In this document: positions 33,972-42,965 of the stretch, one piece after another
Position numbering within the stretch: position 1 is the first letter of the stretch
How the letters are laid out: each line of letters starts with the position of its first letter
Source: JAQVEM01 sp964601205
GTDB lineage: Bacteria > Actinomycetota > Humimicrobiia > Humimicrobiales > Humimicrobiaceae
Reading direction: 5' to 3'
DNA: 64,000 nucleotides
Assembly (NCBI GenBank): GCA_964601205.1
Contig: CAZRML010000008.1
Coordinates: 1-64,000 of the forward strand
The notes under the pieces: model-generated
Told to the model about the DNA's origin: nothing
Databases searched by the model: none
The model's input: the letters and a program-made list of their open reading frames with translations, nothing else
Program-made: the position numbers and the translations under genes

Positions 33972-36002
33972 TTATCTTACTATCTTTAGAAATCTTGCAT
34001 TTATGGCTACGATTATGGTGCTTAACGACATTAGAACCGCACCGATAGCCGGGCTCAGGATGATTCCAAAAGGAAATAAAACTCCTGCAGCCAGTGGCAT
34101 GGCAATGACATTATAACCTATAGCCCAGCCCAGGTTCTGTAGCATTTTTCTGTAAGTCGCTCTGGATAGATGAATTATAGACGCTACATCCAGAGGATTA
34201 TTTCTTACCAGTATTATGTCTGCTGCTTCTACGGCCACATCTGTCCCTGCGCCAATAGCAATCCCTATATCCGCCCGGGCAAGAGCAGGTGCATCATTTA
34301 TCCCATCACCGGTCATAGCCACGGTCAATCCCCTGGATTGAACTTCTTTTATTTTATTTGATTTATCCTGTGGAAGTACCCCGGAAAAATACTCTTCAAT
34401 CCCTGTTTCTTCAGCTACCCATTTTGCCACCTGACTGTTATCTCCGGTAAGCATCATCGGCTTTATACCCATTAGTTTAAGTTTTATTATTGCCTCTTTT
34501 GATTCTTCTCTGATTATATCCGCCAGAGCAATAGCTCCTGCCAGTTTATCCCCAATAATTATATACACCACTGTTTTCCCATGGCGGTTTAATTTATCTA
34601 CAGCACTGCTGTCTTTAATTTGTATATTATTTTTCGTTAGATACCCGATACTCATTACTTTTACTTCTCTCCCATTAACTATTGCATACACGCCCTCCCC
34701 GGTTACAGATTTAAATCCGCTAACTTTATATCTACTTTTAGTTGAGCTGGCAATAGCACTGGCAATAGGATGCGCCGATTTTTCCTCAACAGAAGCTGCA
34801 TATTTTAATATTTCATCATTATTAAAATCTTCAGACAAACTTATAACATCTGTTACCCCGAATTCACCCTTTGTAAGGGTTCCTGTTTTATCAAAAATTA
34901 CAGCGTCTATCTTTCTGGCTCTCTCAAAAGCGGCCCTATTTCTTATAAGCAAGCCGTTTTTTGCCGAAAGAGCGGTAGAAACTGCTACCACCAGAGGTAT
35001 AGCCAGGCCGAGAGCATGCGGGCATGTAATTACCATAACTGTGACTGTCCGCTCAAGAGAAAAAGCAAAATCTTTATTAATTACAAATAACCATATTATA
35101 AGCGTAATAGTTCCCGCAGATATAGCAACAACAGTCAGCCAGAATGCTGCCCGATCAGCAAGATTCTGGGTTCTTGATTTGCTGGACTGTGCTTCCCGTA
35201 CCAATTTTATTACTCCGGAAATAAAAGAATCTTCACCAGTTCTTTTAACTTCAACGGTTACCGAACCCTCGCCATTAATAGAACCTCCGATAACCTCCTT
35301 CCCCTCACTTCCGTGAACCGGTCTGGATTCACCTGTAAGCATAGCCTCGTTTATAGAAGTCTCTCCTTCTATTATGATTCCGTCTGCCGGAAATTTTTCT
35401 CCGGGCTTTACCAGCACTCTGTCAGCTTTTTTTAGCTCTTCTACAGATATATCGGTGATATTCCCCTCCCGGGTAATTTTGTGAGCATATCGAGGTATAA
35501 GCTTTACCAGTTCTTCCAGTGCCCTGGAGGCGCCCATCACTGATTTCATCTCAACCCAGTGACCCAGAAGCATAATATCAACGAGGGTCGCGATCTCCCA
35601 GAAAAAAAATTCCCCTTCCATCCCAAACACCACCGCACTGCTGTAAATATAAGCAACAGAAATTGCCAGTCCAATTAAGGTCATCATTCCGGGTTGTTTT
35701 GACTTCAGTTCATTGTATGTACCCTTTAAAAACGGCCAGCCGCCATAGAAAAATATTACTGTAGCCAGAACAAAGAGAACATATTTATCACCGGTAAATT
35801 TTAAGATATGTTCAAGATTTAGCAATCTCTGTATCAATGAAGAAAGCAGTAATACAGGAACAGTTAGAACTGTAGATATAATAAAGCGCTTTTTGAAATC
35901 TTCAACCATGTGCTGGTGATGCCCGTGATTTTCGTGGTGATGCCCACGACTCATATCATGTTGTTCTATATTATGTTTATCGTGATTCATTATTTCTAAC
36001 AT
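33972..36002 (-). CDS. copB: CopB-type copper-translocating P-type ATPase
   Basis: 676 residues. The N-terminus is a His-rich tail (HHHENHGHHQH at about 21-31). Helix 6 carries CPHALGLAIP, the CPH signature of the P1B-3 subclass, which moves copper (or silver) out of the cell. Phosphorylation site FDKTGTLTKGEFG, actuator TGES, hinge TGDGINDAPALARADIG and other P-type motifs are intact. There is no CxxC heavy-metal domain. No cop regulator or chaperone gene is adjacent. An alternative start at ATG 35990 would drop four residues. Confidence 0.9.
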   Translation of the reverse strand: MLEIMNHDKHNIEQHDMSRGHHHENHGHHQHMVEDFKKRFIISTVLTVPVLLLSSLIQRLLNLEHILKFTGDKYVLFVLATVIFFYGGWPFLKGTYNELKSKQPGMMTLIGLAISVAYIYSSAVVFGMEGEFFFWEIATLVDIMLLGHWVEMKSVMGASRALEELVKLIPRYAHKITREGNITDISVEELKKADRVLVKPGEKFPADGIIIEGETSINEAMLTGESRPVHGSEGKEVIGGSINGEGSVTVEVKRTGEDSFISGVIKLVREAQSSKSRTQNLADRAAFWLTVVAISAGTITLIIWLFVINKDFAFSLERTVTVMVITCPHALGLAIPLVVAVSTALSAKNGLLIRNRAAFERARKIDAVIFDKTGTLTKGEFGVTDVISLSEDFNNDEILKYAASVEEKSAHPIASAIASSTKSRYKVSGFKSVTGEGVYAIVNGREVKVMSIGYLTKNNIQIKDSSAVDKLNRHGKTVVYIIIGDKLAGAIALADIIREESKEAIIKLKLMGIKPMMLTGDNSQVAKWVAEETGIEEYFSGVLPQDKSNKIKEVQSRGLTVAMTGDGINDAPALARADIGIAIGAGTDVAVEAADIILVRNNPLDVASIIHLSRATYRKMLQNLGWAIGYNVIAMPLAAGVLFPFGIILSPAIGAVLMSLSTIIVAINARFLKIVR

Positions 36003-36282
36003 TCACTTTTATATAACTTTATTAATTTTATCAAAAATTCTATAAAAAAGTAAAAGTTACAGTAATTTACAGGAGCATCAACGATTATGAGAGTTCCGTT
36101 TAAAACCACAACTCCGGCTTTTTATAAACAGTCAACCATTTACAGGAAAATAGGTTACTTATAAGCAAGCAGATTTATATAATTTACTTTTTTTGGGTAC
36201 TTACGATTGGACCATTTATTCTTTCAAAAAAAAATTCATAAAGTATATAATATATAAAAATATTAATCATTAATAAAAAAGC

Positions 36283-36528
36283 ATGGCCAATTTAATAACA
36301 GCTGAAATAGAAGCCGTACTGCCGGAATTGTTAAAACTTCTACCCCTGTTTATACCCCTGATTATAATTGAGTACGGGCTTATGATTTTTGCTCTGGTAC
36401 AGGCTGTAAGAAATGAAGTTTCATATCTTCCAAGATGGGCCTGGATTTTAATAATAGTACTGGTTAATATCATCGGACCGGTTGTTTTTTTAATAGCAGG
36501 AAGGAAGAAAGAAACAGAAAATGATTGA
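36283..36528 (+). CDS. Small PLDc_N-domain membrane protein
   Basis: 81 residues with two helices; YLPRWAWILIIVLVNIIGPVVFLIAGRK is the PLDc_N (phospholipase D N-terminal) signature commonly found as a separate small protein. It overlaps the ABC ATPase gene by eight bases. Such a gene often precedes an ABC-2 exporter in Gram-positive bacteria, where its role is unknown. Confidence 0.8.
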   Translation: MANLITAEIEAVLPELLKLLPLFIPLIIIEYGLMIFALVQAVRNEVSYLPRWAWILIIVLVNIIGPVVFLIAGRKKETEND

Positions 36529-37447
36529 AGTTACCGGATTGAGTAAAAAATATGGGAGCCTGGAAGCTCTAAAATCCATAAGTTTTAAGGTAGAAGAAGG
36601 CTCGGTATTCGGTTTTATCGGAAGAAACGGCGCCGGCAAGACAACCACCATGAATATCCTGACCGGCCTTTTAAAGTCTGATGAGGGAAAAATCTCAATA
36701 AAAGGGAAAGATTTCTTAAAGAATAAGCGCGAGCTATCAAGATTAATCGGATACTTACCGGAAACACCCTCTTTCTATGATTACATGAATTCTTATGAAT
36801 ACCTGAATTTTATGGGCGAGATAATAGGATGCCGTAGTAAGAATCTCAAAAAAACTGTTGAAGAATTACTGGATAAGGTTAAACTTACCAGACAGGGAAA
36901 AAGACGTATCGGCGGATATTCAAGAGGTATGAAACAGAGACTGGCACTTGCAGTAGCATTTATGAACAGCCCTGAAATTCTCTTTCTCGACGAACCTGCC
37001 TCTGCCCTGGACCCCGAGGGGAGAATGGAAATGTTGGAACTCATTGAAGGAATGAGGGATGAACGAATAACCATTTTTCTTTCCACCCATATATTAAATG
37101 ATGCAGAAAGAGTATGTGACAGAATATGCATCATAGATGAAGGAAAGATACTTTTAACCGAGAATTTATCCAGTTTATATAAAACATATATCCAGCCTAT
37201 TATTGATGTTGAATTTGAAGATGACCCGGAACCCGGGATTGAACCATTAAAAAAGCTTGAATGGATTGAAAACATTAATATAGACAGTCGCAAAGTAAGT
37301 ATATACGTTAAAGATATAAATACCGCCAGAAGAAAAGTTCTGAAGGAGATTGCAAATCTTGATGCCGGTATCACTAGCTACCGGATAAGAAAAAGCACGC
37401 TTGAAGATATTTTTATGAGAATGGTAGGTAAAAATGAACTCATTTAA
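36521..37447 (+). CDS. ABC transporter ATP-binding protein
   Basis: 308 residues with Walker A GRNGAGKTT, signature YSRGMKQRLALA, Walker B ILFLDEPASALDPEG, and H-loop STHIL. The C-terminal domain of about 90 residues is typical of exporters that work with one ABC-2 permease. It overlaps the permease gene by 14 bases. Substrate unknown; peptide or antibiotic export is usual for this arrangement. Confidence 0.92.
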   Translation: MIEVTGLSKKYGSLEALKSISFKVEEGSVFGFIGRNGAGKTTTMNILTGLLKSDEGKISIKGKDFLKNKRELSRLIGYLPETPSFYDYMNSYEYLNFMGEIIGCRSKNLKKTVEELLDKVKLTRQGKRRIGGYSRGMKQRLALAVAFMNSPEILFLDEPASALDPEGRMEMLELIEGMRDERITIFLSTHILNDAERVCDRICIIDEGKILLTENLSSLYKTYIQPIIDVEFEDDPEPGIEPLKKLEWIENINIDSRKVSIYVKDINTARRKVLKEIANLDAGITSYRIRKSTLEDIFMRMVGKNELI

Positions 37448-38201
37448 AGCTTACTTTAAAAAAGAAGCTATTGAAGCTCTAAGAACTCATAAATATCTAA
37501 TTTTATTTGTGGGCACCGTTTTCTGGGCTTTGCTTAATCCATTAATGCTGAAGCTTTTACCCATAATAATGAAAAATTATATCACCGCTGAACTAACTGA
37601 TATTTTTACCTATTTTACACGCGACAGCGCTTTCCTGAATTTCCTCGGCGACCTGTTCGAGATGGGAACACTTTTTATTGCATTTTCACTTATGGGACTA
37701 ATTTCCAATGAAGTCTACAGAAAAAAGCTGACTTTCCCTTATTCCAGAGGAGTAGACCCCGCCGGAATGGTGCTCGCAAAATATGTCCATTATGCTACTA
37801 CTATTTCTATTTTTATATTAATGGCTTTCCTGACCAATTATTTCTATATTAACATCCTGTTCAGCGGGGGGATACTGTCAATTGGAATTGTATTAAAATC
37901 AGCACTCTTGTACATATTTTATTACTGCATATTACTATCCATACTAATTTTCTTTAGCAGCATTTTTAAAAGAAGTTTAATCGCAGGGATAACCGTTCTG
38001 GTTCTTGGATACAGTTTAAGTTTGTTTAACCGGTTTAAAACTATAAGGGTTTATTTCCCCAATTACCTTTTATACAAAGCCGCCGATATACTTAATATTT
38101 TTGACAGCTCCCTGGTAAGTACCGTAATCATTTATTTCTGCACAACCATACTGTTTGTTTTCTTAACCATATACCGCATGAAAAAAATTGATATTGCCTG
38201 A
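37434..38201 (+). CDS. ABC-2 type permease
   Basis: 255 residues with six helices. EVYRKKLTFPYSRGVDPAGMVLAKYVHYATTIS is the loop and third helix region of ABC-2 permeases; the N-terminus (AYFKKEAIEALRTHKYLI) is the typical cytoplasmic start. Last gene of the PLDc_N/ATPase/permease operon. It converges with the FkbM gene. Confidence 0.85.
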   Translation: MNSFKAYFKKEAIEALRTHKYLILFVGTVFWALLNPLMLKLLPIIMKNYITAELTDIFTYFTRDSAFLNFLGDLFEMGTLFIAFSLMGLISNEVYRKKLTFPYSRGVDPAGMVLAKYVHYATTISIFILMAFLTNYFYINILFSGGILSIGIVLKSALLYIFYYCILLSILIFFSSIFKRSLIAGITVLVLGYSLSLFNRFKTIRVYFPNYLLYKAADILNIFDSSLVSTVIIYFCTTILFVFLTIYRMKKIDIA

Positions 38202-38227
38202 AGTTTGAAGATTATAGACGGTTAGAA

Positions 38228-39091
38228 TTAATTAACAAATCTGGCATATACATCACCGCTAAAAGAAGTTTTATAAGGTATGGACGTAAGAGCTTCACGT
38301 ATCTCACTGGCATCAACCCACTTATCCAGAGCAAAAGTCATAGTTTCGCCAAATGAGTAATTAAAATTAACCTCTCCAATTCTGGAAAGGTATTCTATTG
38401 ATTGCATAGCCTTTTCAATAAGTCCCGGCGTAGGTGTAAATTCAAAAGAAATAATCTTAATTGATTGAGAAAGTCCCTTTATAACCTGGTATTCAAATCC
38501 TTCAACATCTATTTTACACATCTCCGGTATGCCGTACTCTTCAACCAGCTTATCTAAAGTGGTGACAGGAACTTTAACATTACCCTGCCACTGGAATGCT
38601 GAAGTAGAGGTAAAAAACATATCACTATTTCTTACAGAATCTATCCATTCTCTCGACATTGATGAAACAGTATGTGAATTACTCAGTATTAAGTTTCCTT
38701 CACCTTCTTCTGACCCCAGCGCCTTATGGACAAGGAAAACTTTATTATTATTCCCGTATTTTTTTTGTAATTTCCTCATACAAATATCCTGTGGCTCAAT
38801 AGCCACCACTGTAGCACCGAGCTCCAGGAAAATCTCGGTCCTGTTTCCTAAATTAGCACCTACATCAAAGCACAGGTCTCCTTCATTTACAAACCCGGAA
38901 TAAAATCTCATTAACTTCTTTTTACTCAAAATATTTGATACAGCCAGAACAGTAGAATATACAATATTATATAACCCGGTAAACCTGAGAACCTTAACAA
39001 AAGCATTCAATGCTTTTATAGGTATTAAACCCGACTTGGTGCAGCTTGTTTTACTGTCATTTCTTATCTTAATTTTTTTTATATAATTCAT
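38228..39091 (-). CDS. FkbM family methyltransferase
   Basis: 287 residues with FVNEGDLCFDVGANLGNRTEIFLELGATVVAIEPQDICMRKL, the FkbM/SAM-binding core, and PVTTLDKLVEEYGIPEMCKIDVEGFEYQVIKGL, its diagnostic second half. FkbM-type enzymes O-methylate sugars or polyketides; many bacterial ones modify surface glycans. The N-terminal 50 residues are not part of the conserved core. Single gene. Confidence 0.88.
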   Translation of the reverse strand: MNYIKKIKIRNDSKTSCTKSGLIPIKALNAFVKVLRFTGLYNIVYSTVLAVSNILSKKKLMRFYSGFVNEGDLCFDVGANLGNRTEIFLELGATVVAIEPQDICMRKLQKKYGNNNKVFLVHKALGSEEGEGNLILSNSHTVSSMSREWIDSVRNSDMFFTSTSAFQWQGNVKVPVTTLDKLVEEYGIPEMCKIDVEGFEYQVIKGLSQSIKIISFEFTPTPGLIEKAMQSIEYLSRIGEVNFNYSFGETMTFALDKWVDASEIREALTSIPYKTSFSGDVYARFVN

Positions 39092-39215
39092 AATACCCGG
39101 TTTAAACCATCACCCCACTGAAAGGTTTACATACACAAAAAATCAGATATAGAAGCACTAATTAGAATAATACTACCACCGTAAAAATACCATGAAGCAT
39201 AGCCTTAAAGATTTT

Positions 39216-39284
39216 TAGCAGATAAAAGGCAAAAAACGTTGATATATAATATACAGATTTTATCTATATCCCTTTTATCTGCTA
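39216..39284. repeat. Long-spaced perfect inverted repeat
   Basis: Fourteen-base arms TAGCAGATAAAAGG (39216-39229) and CCTTTTATCTGCTA (39271-39284) separated by 41 bases. It lies between the RRM gene and fkbM. No T-run follows on either strand, so it is not an ordinary terminator. Confidence 0.5.
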
Positions 39285-39331
39285 TTAGATTAAATCAATT
39301 TTATATCGAAGTTTAATTATTTAACATAATA

Positions 39332-39598
39332 TTAATATCTTCGATATTCTCTCTGCGGTCTTTCTCTTCTGGGACGAGCTTCATCAACTTTTAAAGTACG
39401 GCCTGAAAAATCAGTGCCGTCCAGTTCCTCTTTCGCTTTTTCCGCTTCAGATGGATCAGACATCTCCACAAACCCGAACCCTCTGCCCGGGATTATGTCA
39501 ATCTGATTGACTTTGCCGTACTTAGAGAATAGCTCTTCAAGCTGCTCATTAGTAGCGGAATAATCAAGATTTCCAACATATAGCTTACTACCTTGCAT
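39332..39598 (-). CDS. RRM-type RNA-binding protein
   Basis: 88 residues forming a single RNA recognition motif: RNP2 KLYVGNLDY at residues 5-13 and RNP1 RGFGFVEM at about 40-47. The short C-terminal tail is Arg-rich (RPRRERPQREYRRY). Bacterial RRM proteins of this size are usually cold-induced RNA chaperones, as in cyanobacteria. A strong AAGGAGG site precedes the ATG, and a possible self-pairing leader lies upstream. Single gene. Confidence 0.9.
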   Translation of the reverse strand: MQGSKLYVGNLDYSATNEQLEELFSKYGKVNQIDIIPGRGFGFVEMSDPSEAEKAKEELDGTDFSGRTLKVDEARPRRERPQREYRRY

Positions 39599-39604
39599 TT
39601 ATCT

Positions 39605-39654
39605 AACCTCCTTCTTCTCATTTCCTCAAGCCTAATAACATTACCTTTGGAGGT
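39605..39654 (-). promoter_or_regulatory. Leader that can pair with its own ribosome site
   Basis: In the minus-strand transcript CTACCTCC (plus 39649-39656) is complementary to the GGAGGT core of the ribosome site (plus 39605-39610) about 45 bases later. Pairing would hide the site. This may be a temperature- or protein-controlled leader. Confidence 0.4.
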
Positions 39655-39715
39655 AGAAGCAAGATATTTGCCCTCTCACTATGAAGCAATATTATTAAAC
39701 ATAAGATAGTAAAAT

Positions 39716-39745
39716 ATTATAACTTTTTTTGAGGAAAATAGCCAA
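39716..39745 (-). promoter_or_regulatory. Promoter of the RRM gene
   Basis: Minus strand: TTGGCT (39740-39745) and perfect TATAAT (39716-39721) with an 18-base spacer. Transcription would start near 39709, giving a leader of about 110 bases. Confidence 0.6.
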
Positions 39746-40027
39746 TAACTCTTTTTATAATAAAATTTAAAAAAAATGTTAACTTTTGATTTATCGAAAT
39801 TCCGCTTATCCTGCAATGCAGCAATTCCACCTGATAGCATCCCTTTATTAAATATTTCATGTTTAAGTCAGATACACTTTCTACACAGCCAGGCCCGGCC
39901 ATCCTGCCGGCCAGCAGGCAGAGTGTCCGGCTGCCTGACTGTTACATAAAGAGCCTTGCCAATCTTTTTAAATCATTATTTTAAACGTCTTCTTAATATT
40001 ATAAAATTTTTATGATAGATTATATAC
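39746..40027. other. Intergenic region with a GC-rich hairpin
   Basis: Mostly AT-rich, but about 39889-39940 is strikingly GC-rich. It contains CAGGCAG-9-CTGCCTG (39915-39937) and overlapping GGCC-rich inverted repeats. No credible gene. Could be a small repeat element. Confidence 0.4.
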
Positions 40028-40672
40028 ATGGATAATATACAAATATTTGAACTTATAAGAAACGCCGGGCTAATACTAATATGCTACCTGATAGGGGCCA
40101 TACCTTTTTGTAATGTCATAGCTAAAATTCACAGTAATAAAGACTTAAGAGAGATTGGAGACAAAAACCCCGGCGGGTGGAATCTTGTGTATAGCATATC
40201 AAAGTCCTGGGGAGTTCTGGGAATAATGTTTGACATCCTGAAAGGCTTTTTACCCTATTTCATTATCCTGAGAATTACCGGTTCAGAAATGGTGGCCATA
40301 CTTGCAGGTTGCGCCGCAGTAGCAGGACATAACTATTCGCCCTACATGAAAATGACAGGCGGCAAAGGGCTGGCATCCACAATCGGCTTTCTTATTGCAG
40401 CAAGTCCATTTACTATCCTGGCTTTTGGGTCCAGTATAGTCCTGTCAATTTTAATTACAAAGAACATGATATGGTCTGTGATTTCAGCCATTGTTTTCTC
40501 GGGCGTATTCCTGTATCTGTTAAAGAACTCTACACTGTATTTAATTATGGCAATTTTTCTTCTAATGATTATCATACCCAAATATATTAACCATTCAATA
40601 ACCATTGCCCATAATTTTAAATTTAGAAAGGAAAAAACTTTAAAGGATCTGTTCACACCAAAGATAAGATAA
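40028..40672 (+). CDS. plsY: PlsY-type glycerol-3-phosphate acyltransferase homologue
   Basis: 214 residues with five or more helices. Motif 1 SxxFxN-like (LIGAIPFCNVIAK), a phosphate loop reading GDKNPGGWNLVYSISKSWG, motif KGFLPYFIIL and the active-site loop GHNYSPYMKMTGGKGLAST match PlsY, which transfers acyl groups from acyl-phosphate to glycerol-3-phosphate. The second motif differs from the usual GSGNPGATN. Function as PlsY is likely, but a divergent substrate is possible. Single gene. Confidence 0.78.
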   Translation: MDNIQIFELIRNAGLILICYLIGAIPFCNVIAKIHSNKDLREIGDKNPGGWNLVYSISKSWGVLGIMFDILKGFLPYFIILRITGSEMVAILAGCAAVAGHNYSPYMKMTGGKGLASTIGFLIAASPFTILAFGSSIVLSILITKNMIWSVISAIVFSGVFLYLLKNSTLYLIMAIFLLMIIIPKYINHSITIAHNFKFRKEKTLKDLFTPKIR

Positions 40673-40692
40673 TTATTCTGGTCTTATACCTT

Positions 40693-41886
40693 TTAGTCGG
40701 AATTATCATTTATCAGCTTCAATTCATCTTCATTTCTTACATCATAAATTCTACCCTTCCAGTTTACACCCACCCCGATTATGGTGCTTAAAATAGAATT
40801 TATGGCAATAAGTATAAGATAAATTATAGAAAAGGGATGAAGTAATATATCCACTGCCTTGCACTTAAATCTCAGTGACAGAATTAACTTTGTAATTAAA
40901 ATTATAACTACCTGAAGGGCTATGATTTTAAGCATTGCCACAGGCCAGTCATAAATTATCCCGAGGGGGAGCATTAAAAAAGGAAACAAAAATACAGCCA
41001 TTACCACTAAGACAGCAACAGATATTATATGAAGCTTATAATCAAAAGCAGCAAACAATACTTTTGAATATCCACTGACAACTCCCCTGAAATTTCTGTA
41101 CATCCTGCAGTATAAATTATTTCGCCCATCAAAAATCATAAATTTATATCCGTATTTTTTTACCTGCCTGGATATTTTTATATCTTCCAGCACTTCTTTT
41201 TTGACCGACTTATGCCCTCCTATTTTTTCATAAACTTCCCTCTTAAAAAGCATAAATTGCCCTATTGCAACAGAAAACAGCGTACTTTTTGCTTTTCTTA
41301 TTAGATAAAGCGGCATAAAGCATAATATCATATAATTTCCAAACGGGACCATCATCCTTTCATGCATTGTAACCATTATCTGTTTTGCAAACACCGAGAG
41401 TGCATCCAGATCATATCTTATAAGCGATGCGAGCGAGCTTGATATTGAATCAGGGAAGTGAAGAGTATCCGCATCGGTGAAAATAAAATATTCTCCCCGG
41501 GCATATTCTGATAATTGATGGCAGGCATAATTTTTGCCCATCCAGCCTTTTTTTAATTCTTTTCCATGATATAACTGTATTCTTTTATCTTTTTTTGAAA
41601 GTTCCTCCACTACTTCTGCAGTGTTATCAGTAGAGTTATCGTCAAGAACAAGTATCTCAATTCTGGAATAATCCTGCCTGATAAGAGACAGCAGGCATCT
41701 TTTTATATTTTTTCCTTCGTTCCTGGCAGGAATAAGAACAGATATAAGCGGCTGTTTATCCAGTATATTTTGCGGCAGCTTAAACTTTGATGTATCTTTA
41801 AAAAAAATATTATTTAAAAGAAAATTAGCCAGTACAAAAAGAATAATCCCTGTAATTATATATTGATATAACAAAAATATATCCAT
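40693..41886 (-). CDS. GT2 family glycosyltransferase, membrane type
   Basis: 397 residues: one N-terminal helix, GT2 domain with ISVLIPARNEGKNI, EILVLDDNSTDNTA, FTDADTLHFPDS (DxD-like) and LEDIKISRQVKKYG, then three helices and a tail GVNWKGRIYDVR. The order and the WKGRxY end resemble carotenoid/hopanoid or diaponeurosporenoate glycosyltransferases (CrtQ-like). A close paralogue lies at 53576-54784 and an N-terminal relic at 1309-1479. Acceptor is probably a lipid. Confidence 0.82.
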   Translation of the reverse strand: MDIFLLYQYIITGIILFVLANFLLNNIFFKDTSKFKLPQNILDKQPLISVLIPARNEGKNIKRCLLSLIRQDYSRIEILVLDDNSTDNTAEVVEELSKKDKRIQLYHGKELKKGWMGKNYACHQLSEYARGEYFIFTDADTLHFPDSISSSLASLIRYDLDALSVFAKQIMVTMHERMMVPFGNYMILCFMPLYLIRKAKSTLFSVAIGQFMLFKREVYEKIGGHKSVKKEVLEDIKISRQVKKYGYKFMIFDGRNNLYCRMYRNFRGVVSGYSKVLFAAFDYKLHIISVAVLVVMAVFLFPFLMLPLGIIYDWPVAMLKIIALQVVIILITKLILSLRFKCKAVDILLHPFSIIYLILIAINSILSTIIGVGVNWKGRIYDVRNEDELKLINDNSD

Positions 41887-42126
41887 ATCTTAATTTAAAA
41901 AAGTAATGCAGTTTTTAATTATACCATACTTCATAATAGAACTATTAAAGTATTTTTATTATCTCTCCTGTATTTTCCCTATCATAAAACAACAGGCACT
42001 AATATGCATCGGCATCGGTTTAGACGTAATTTTTAATATTTTTATTCAAACTTTTTTTATTAAGTAAGAAATTATCCTATATTTACCGCCCTCCCCAAAA
42101 AAACCTGGACAGCACCTGCCCCGGAA

Positions 42127-42921
42127 TCAGTAAGCATATAACTTTCCATATGGCCTGTGGGTGCATGGAATCAGCTTAATAAAATCATTCTTGCTAACCG
42201 GTATTTTAATCCTGTTAGAATTAAAAAAATTATTATAATTTTTAATATATTTATCTAAAAGATACAGGTCATCACTATCAGGGCCTGTCTTTTTTACCTC
42301 TCCTCCCAGCCTGTAATCTTCAACTTCTCCCCTTATGTATATTCTGCCCCCATGCATTCCAGTTCCCGTATAATTACCGACGATATCTACACCATTTCTG
42401 CCTGCATTATTTAAAGTAAAAATTTCCTTTTTCTTTTTATACAGACCAAGAACAATAATGATGCCTCCGGCCATGTATTCCCCTAAAAAGTTACCCGCAC
42501 TTCCACCAATTACCATGACCGGCATCTTCTGGTGGTATGACTTCATGTGGATGCCGCTCCTAAGTCCGGTATTCTCCTTTATGTATATTTCCCCGCCTCT
42601 CATTGAATAACCGGTTATATCTCCTGTGTTCCCATATATTACTATCCTGCCAGAATTCATTGTATTTCCTGTGCTATCCTGCACATTACCGAAAACCTCA
42701 ATTTGAGGTCCGTCCATAAAAGCTCCAAGGTCGTTACCGGGTATCCCATTTATACTTATTACGACGTCAGCTTTCAGACCATCCCCTATATATTTATGGC
42801 CCAGAGCATTATTGATAATAACCTTCTTATTATTACTTCCAGTATTATCATTTAAAAATTCTCTCACCTTCCGGTTTAAATCCCTGTAATTTATATTCTC
42901 TGCATCTACTGACAATCTCAT
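42127..42921 (-). CDS. Glutamate synthase alpha-subunit C-terminal (GXGXG) domain protein
   Basis: 264 residues made of repeated parallel beta-helix turns (GSAGNFLGEYMAGGIIIVLG, GMHGGRIYIRG), the GXGXG domain that forms the end of GltB and of formylmethanofuran dehydrogenase FwdC. It is the third gene of a split glutamate synthase and lies 44 bases after the FMN-domain gene. In the full enzyme this domain is structural. Confidence 0.82.
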   Translation of the reverse strand: MRLSVDAENINYRDLNRKVREFLNDNTGSNNKKVIINNALGHKYIGDGLKADVVISINGIPGNDLGAFMDGPQIEVFGNVQDSTGNTMNSGRIVIYGNTGDITGYSMRGGEIYIKENTGLRSGIHMKSYHQKMPVMVIGGSAGNFLGEYMAGGIIIVLGLYKKKKEIFTLNNAGRNGVDIVGNYTGTGMHGGRIYIRGEVEDYRLGGEVKKTGPDSDDLYLLDKYIKNYNNFFNSNRIKIPVSKNDFIKLIPCTHRPYGKLYAY

Positions 42922-42965
42922 ATATCTACCCCCTCTCCGATAATAATATTTTTTTCATTTGTTTA

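Noticed and set aside
39717..39902. 61-codon minus-strand frame upstream of the RRM gene
   Set aside because: Overlaps the RRM promoter, has no ribosome site and an unlikely composition; treated as chance.
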